A stretch of DNA of 13,499 nt from the NCBI GenBank assembly GCA_027858215.1, contig JAQIDD010000355.1:1-13499 (forward strand), given 5' to 3'. The notes under the pieces are model-generated. The model searched no databases. It was given only the letters and a program-made list of their open reading frames with translations, and had not been told where the DNA came from. Position 1 is the first letter of the stretch. Each line of letters begins with the position of its first letter. Positions 13,345 to 13,499 of this stretch are shown in pieces. Source of the DNA: Candidatus Delongbacteria bacterium (GTDB taxonomy: Bacteria > Bacteroidota > Bacteroidia > Bacteroidales > ML635J-15). Made by a program: the position numbers and the translations under genes.

Positions 13345-13499
13345 ATATGACACAAACGATTTAAGAGAGGGCTATGTATATGGCACAGAAGCCAATGATT
13401 TTTCAAGCGCGAAATTCAACAACTGAAACCCGGTTACTTGTTGGAACTTGGTGCAGGAGAAGGCCGGAATGAAGTGTTTGCAGCAAGCCTGGGATGGGA
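13343..13499 (+). pseudogene. SAM-dependent methyltransferase (TehB-like), frameshifted and without start, partial at window edge
   Basis: Two adjacent frames together give the start of a class I methyltransferase. The first (13343-13402) reads RYDTNDLREGYVYGTEANDF. The second (13402-13499) reads FKREIQQLKPGYLLELGAG followed by EGRNEVFAASLGW, holding SAM-binding motif I. They join if the five-T run at 13399-13403 had one more T. No ATG, GTG or TTG precedes RYD in its frame after the dehydrogenase stop, so the usual first residues of the family are missing or replaced by dehydrogenase sequence. Either the gene is decayed or the sequence has homopolymer errors. The rest lies outside the window. 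The role of an intact relative would be methylation of an unknown small molecule. Confidence 0.6.

Noticed and set aside
13399..13403. Programmed ribosomal frameshift at the T5 run of the methyltransferase
   Set aside because: There is no slippery heptamer with a downstream stem or stop context that I can recognise, and the gene also lacks a start codon, so decay or sequence error is simpler.
13374..13475. Short plus-strand frame starting ATG 13374 (MYMAQKPMIF...)
   Set aside because: It is the wrong-phase reading of the damaged methyltransferase, which has clear family motifs in the other two frames.

Overview
The window looks like chromosomal DNA from a Bacteroidetes (Bacteroidota) bacterium, probably a Bacteroidia or Marinilabiliales-like lineage. 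The reasons are a moderately AT-rich composition, an OstA-like LPS-transport protein, a DUF4293 membrane protein (a family I know from this phylum), an SO_0444-type metal permease, and several exact copies of the Bacteroidetes -7 promoter element TAnnTTTG just upstream of genes. Shine-Dalgarno sequences are mostly absent, which also fits. I see no tRNA, rRNA, CRISPR array, transposase or integrase.

Left part (1-6420): the 3' end of an unidentified plus-strand gene touches the tail of a very large minus-strand oxidoreductase (134-3364). This protein puts into one chain the modules that opine, hydrogen-cyanide and amino-acid dehydrogenases usually spread over two to four subunits. Upstream of it on the same strand are a stand-alone TfoX C-terminal-domain protein (3514-3777) and a coupled pair: an OstA/LptA-like periplasmic protein (3920-5440) and a MoxR AAA+ ATPase (5440-6420).

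Middle part (6421-10241): a divergent promoter region separates moxR from a clade-3-type catalase (6555-7991), which is followed by a probable terminator. Next comes a four-helix DUF4293 protein (8168-8626), a 340-base gap, and an SO_0444-type Cu/Zn permease with a C-terminal heavy-metal-binding (HMA) domain (8967-10241). The end of the DUF4293 gene recurs, diverged but readable in the same frame, just past the permease. The permease segment is therefore bracketed by a 26-base imperfect direct repeat.

Right part (10242-13499): a minus-strand TMTC/DUF1736-like GT-C membrane protein with TPR repeats (10319-12313) is transcribed divergently from a short-chain dehydrogenase (12424-13344) across a spacer with a 45-base imperfect palindrome. 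The window ends in a recognisable class I SAM methyltransferase that is frameshifted and has no visible start codon.

The genes form mostly single units and do not look like one pathway. Loose themes are envelope biogenesis (OstA, MoxR, TMTC-like protein) and redox or metal stress (catalase, Cu/Zn permease). No clear-cut new defence or mobile system is visible. The best leads are the four-module dehydrogenase fusion, the repeat-bracketed permease, a possible nested metallochaperone start inside the permease gene, and the dyad symmetries upstream of the oxidoreductase.
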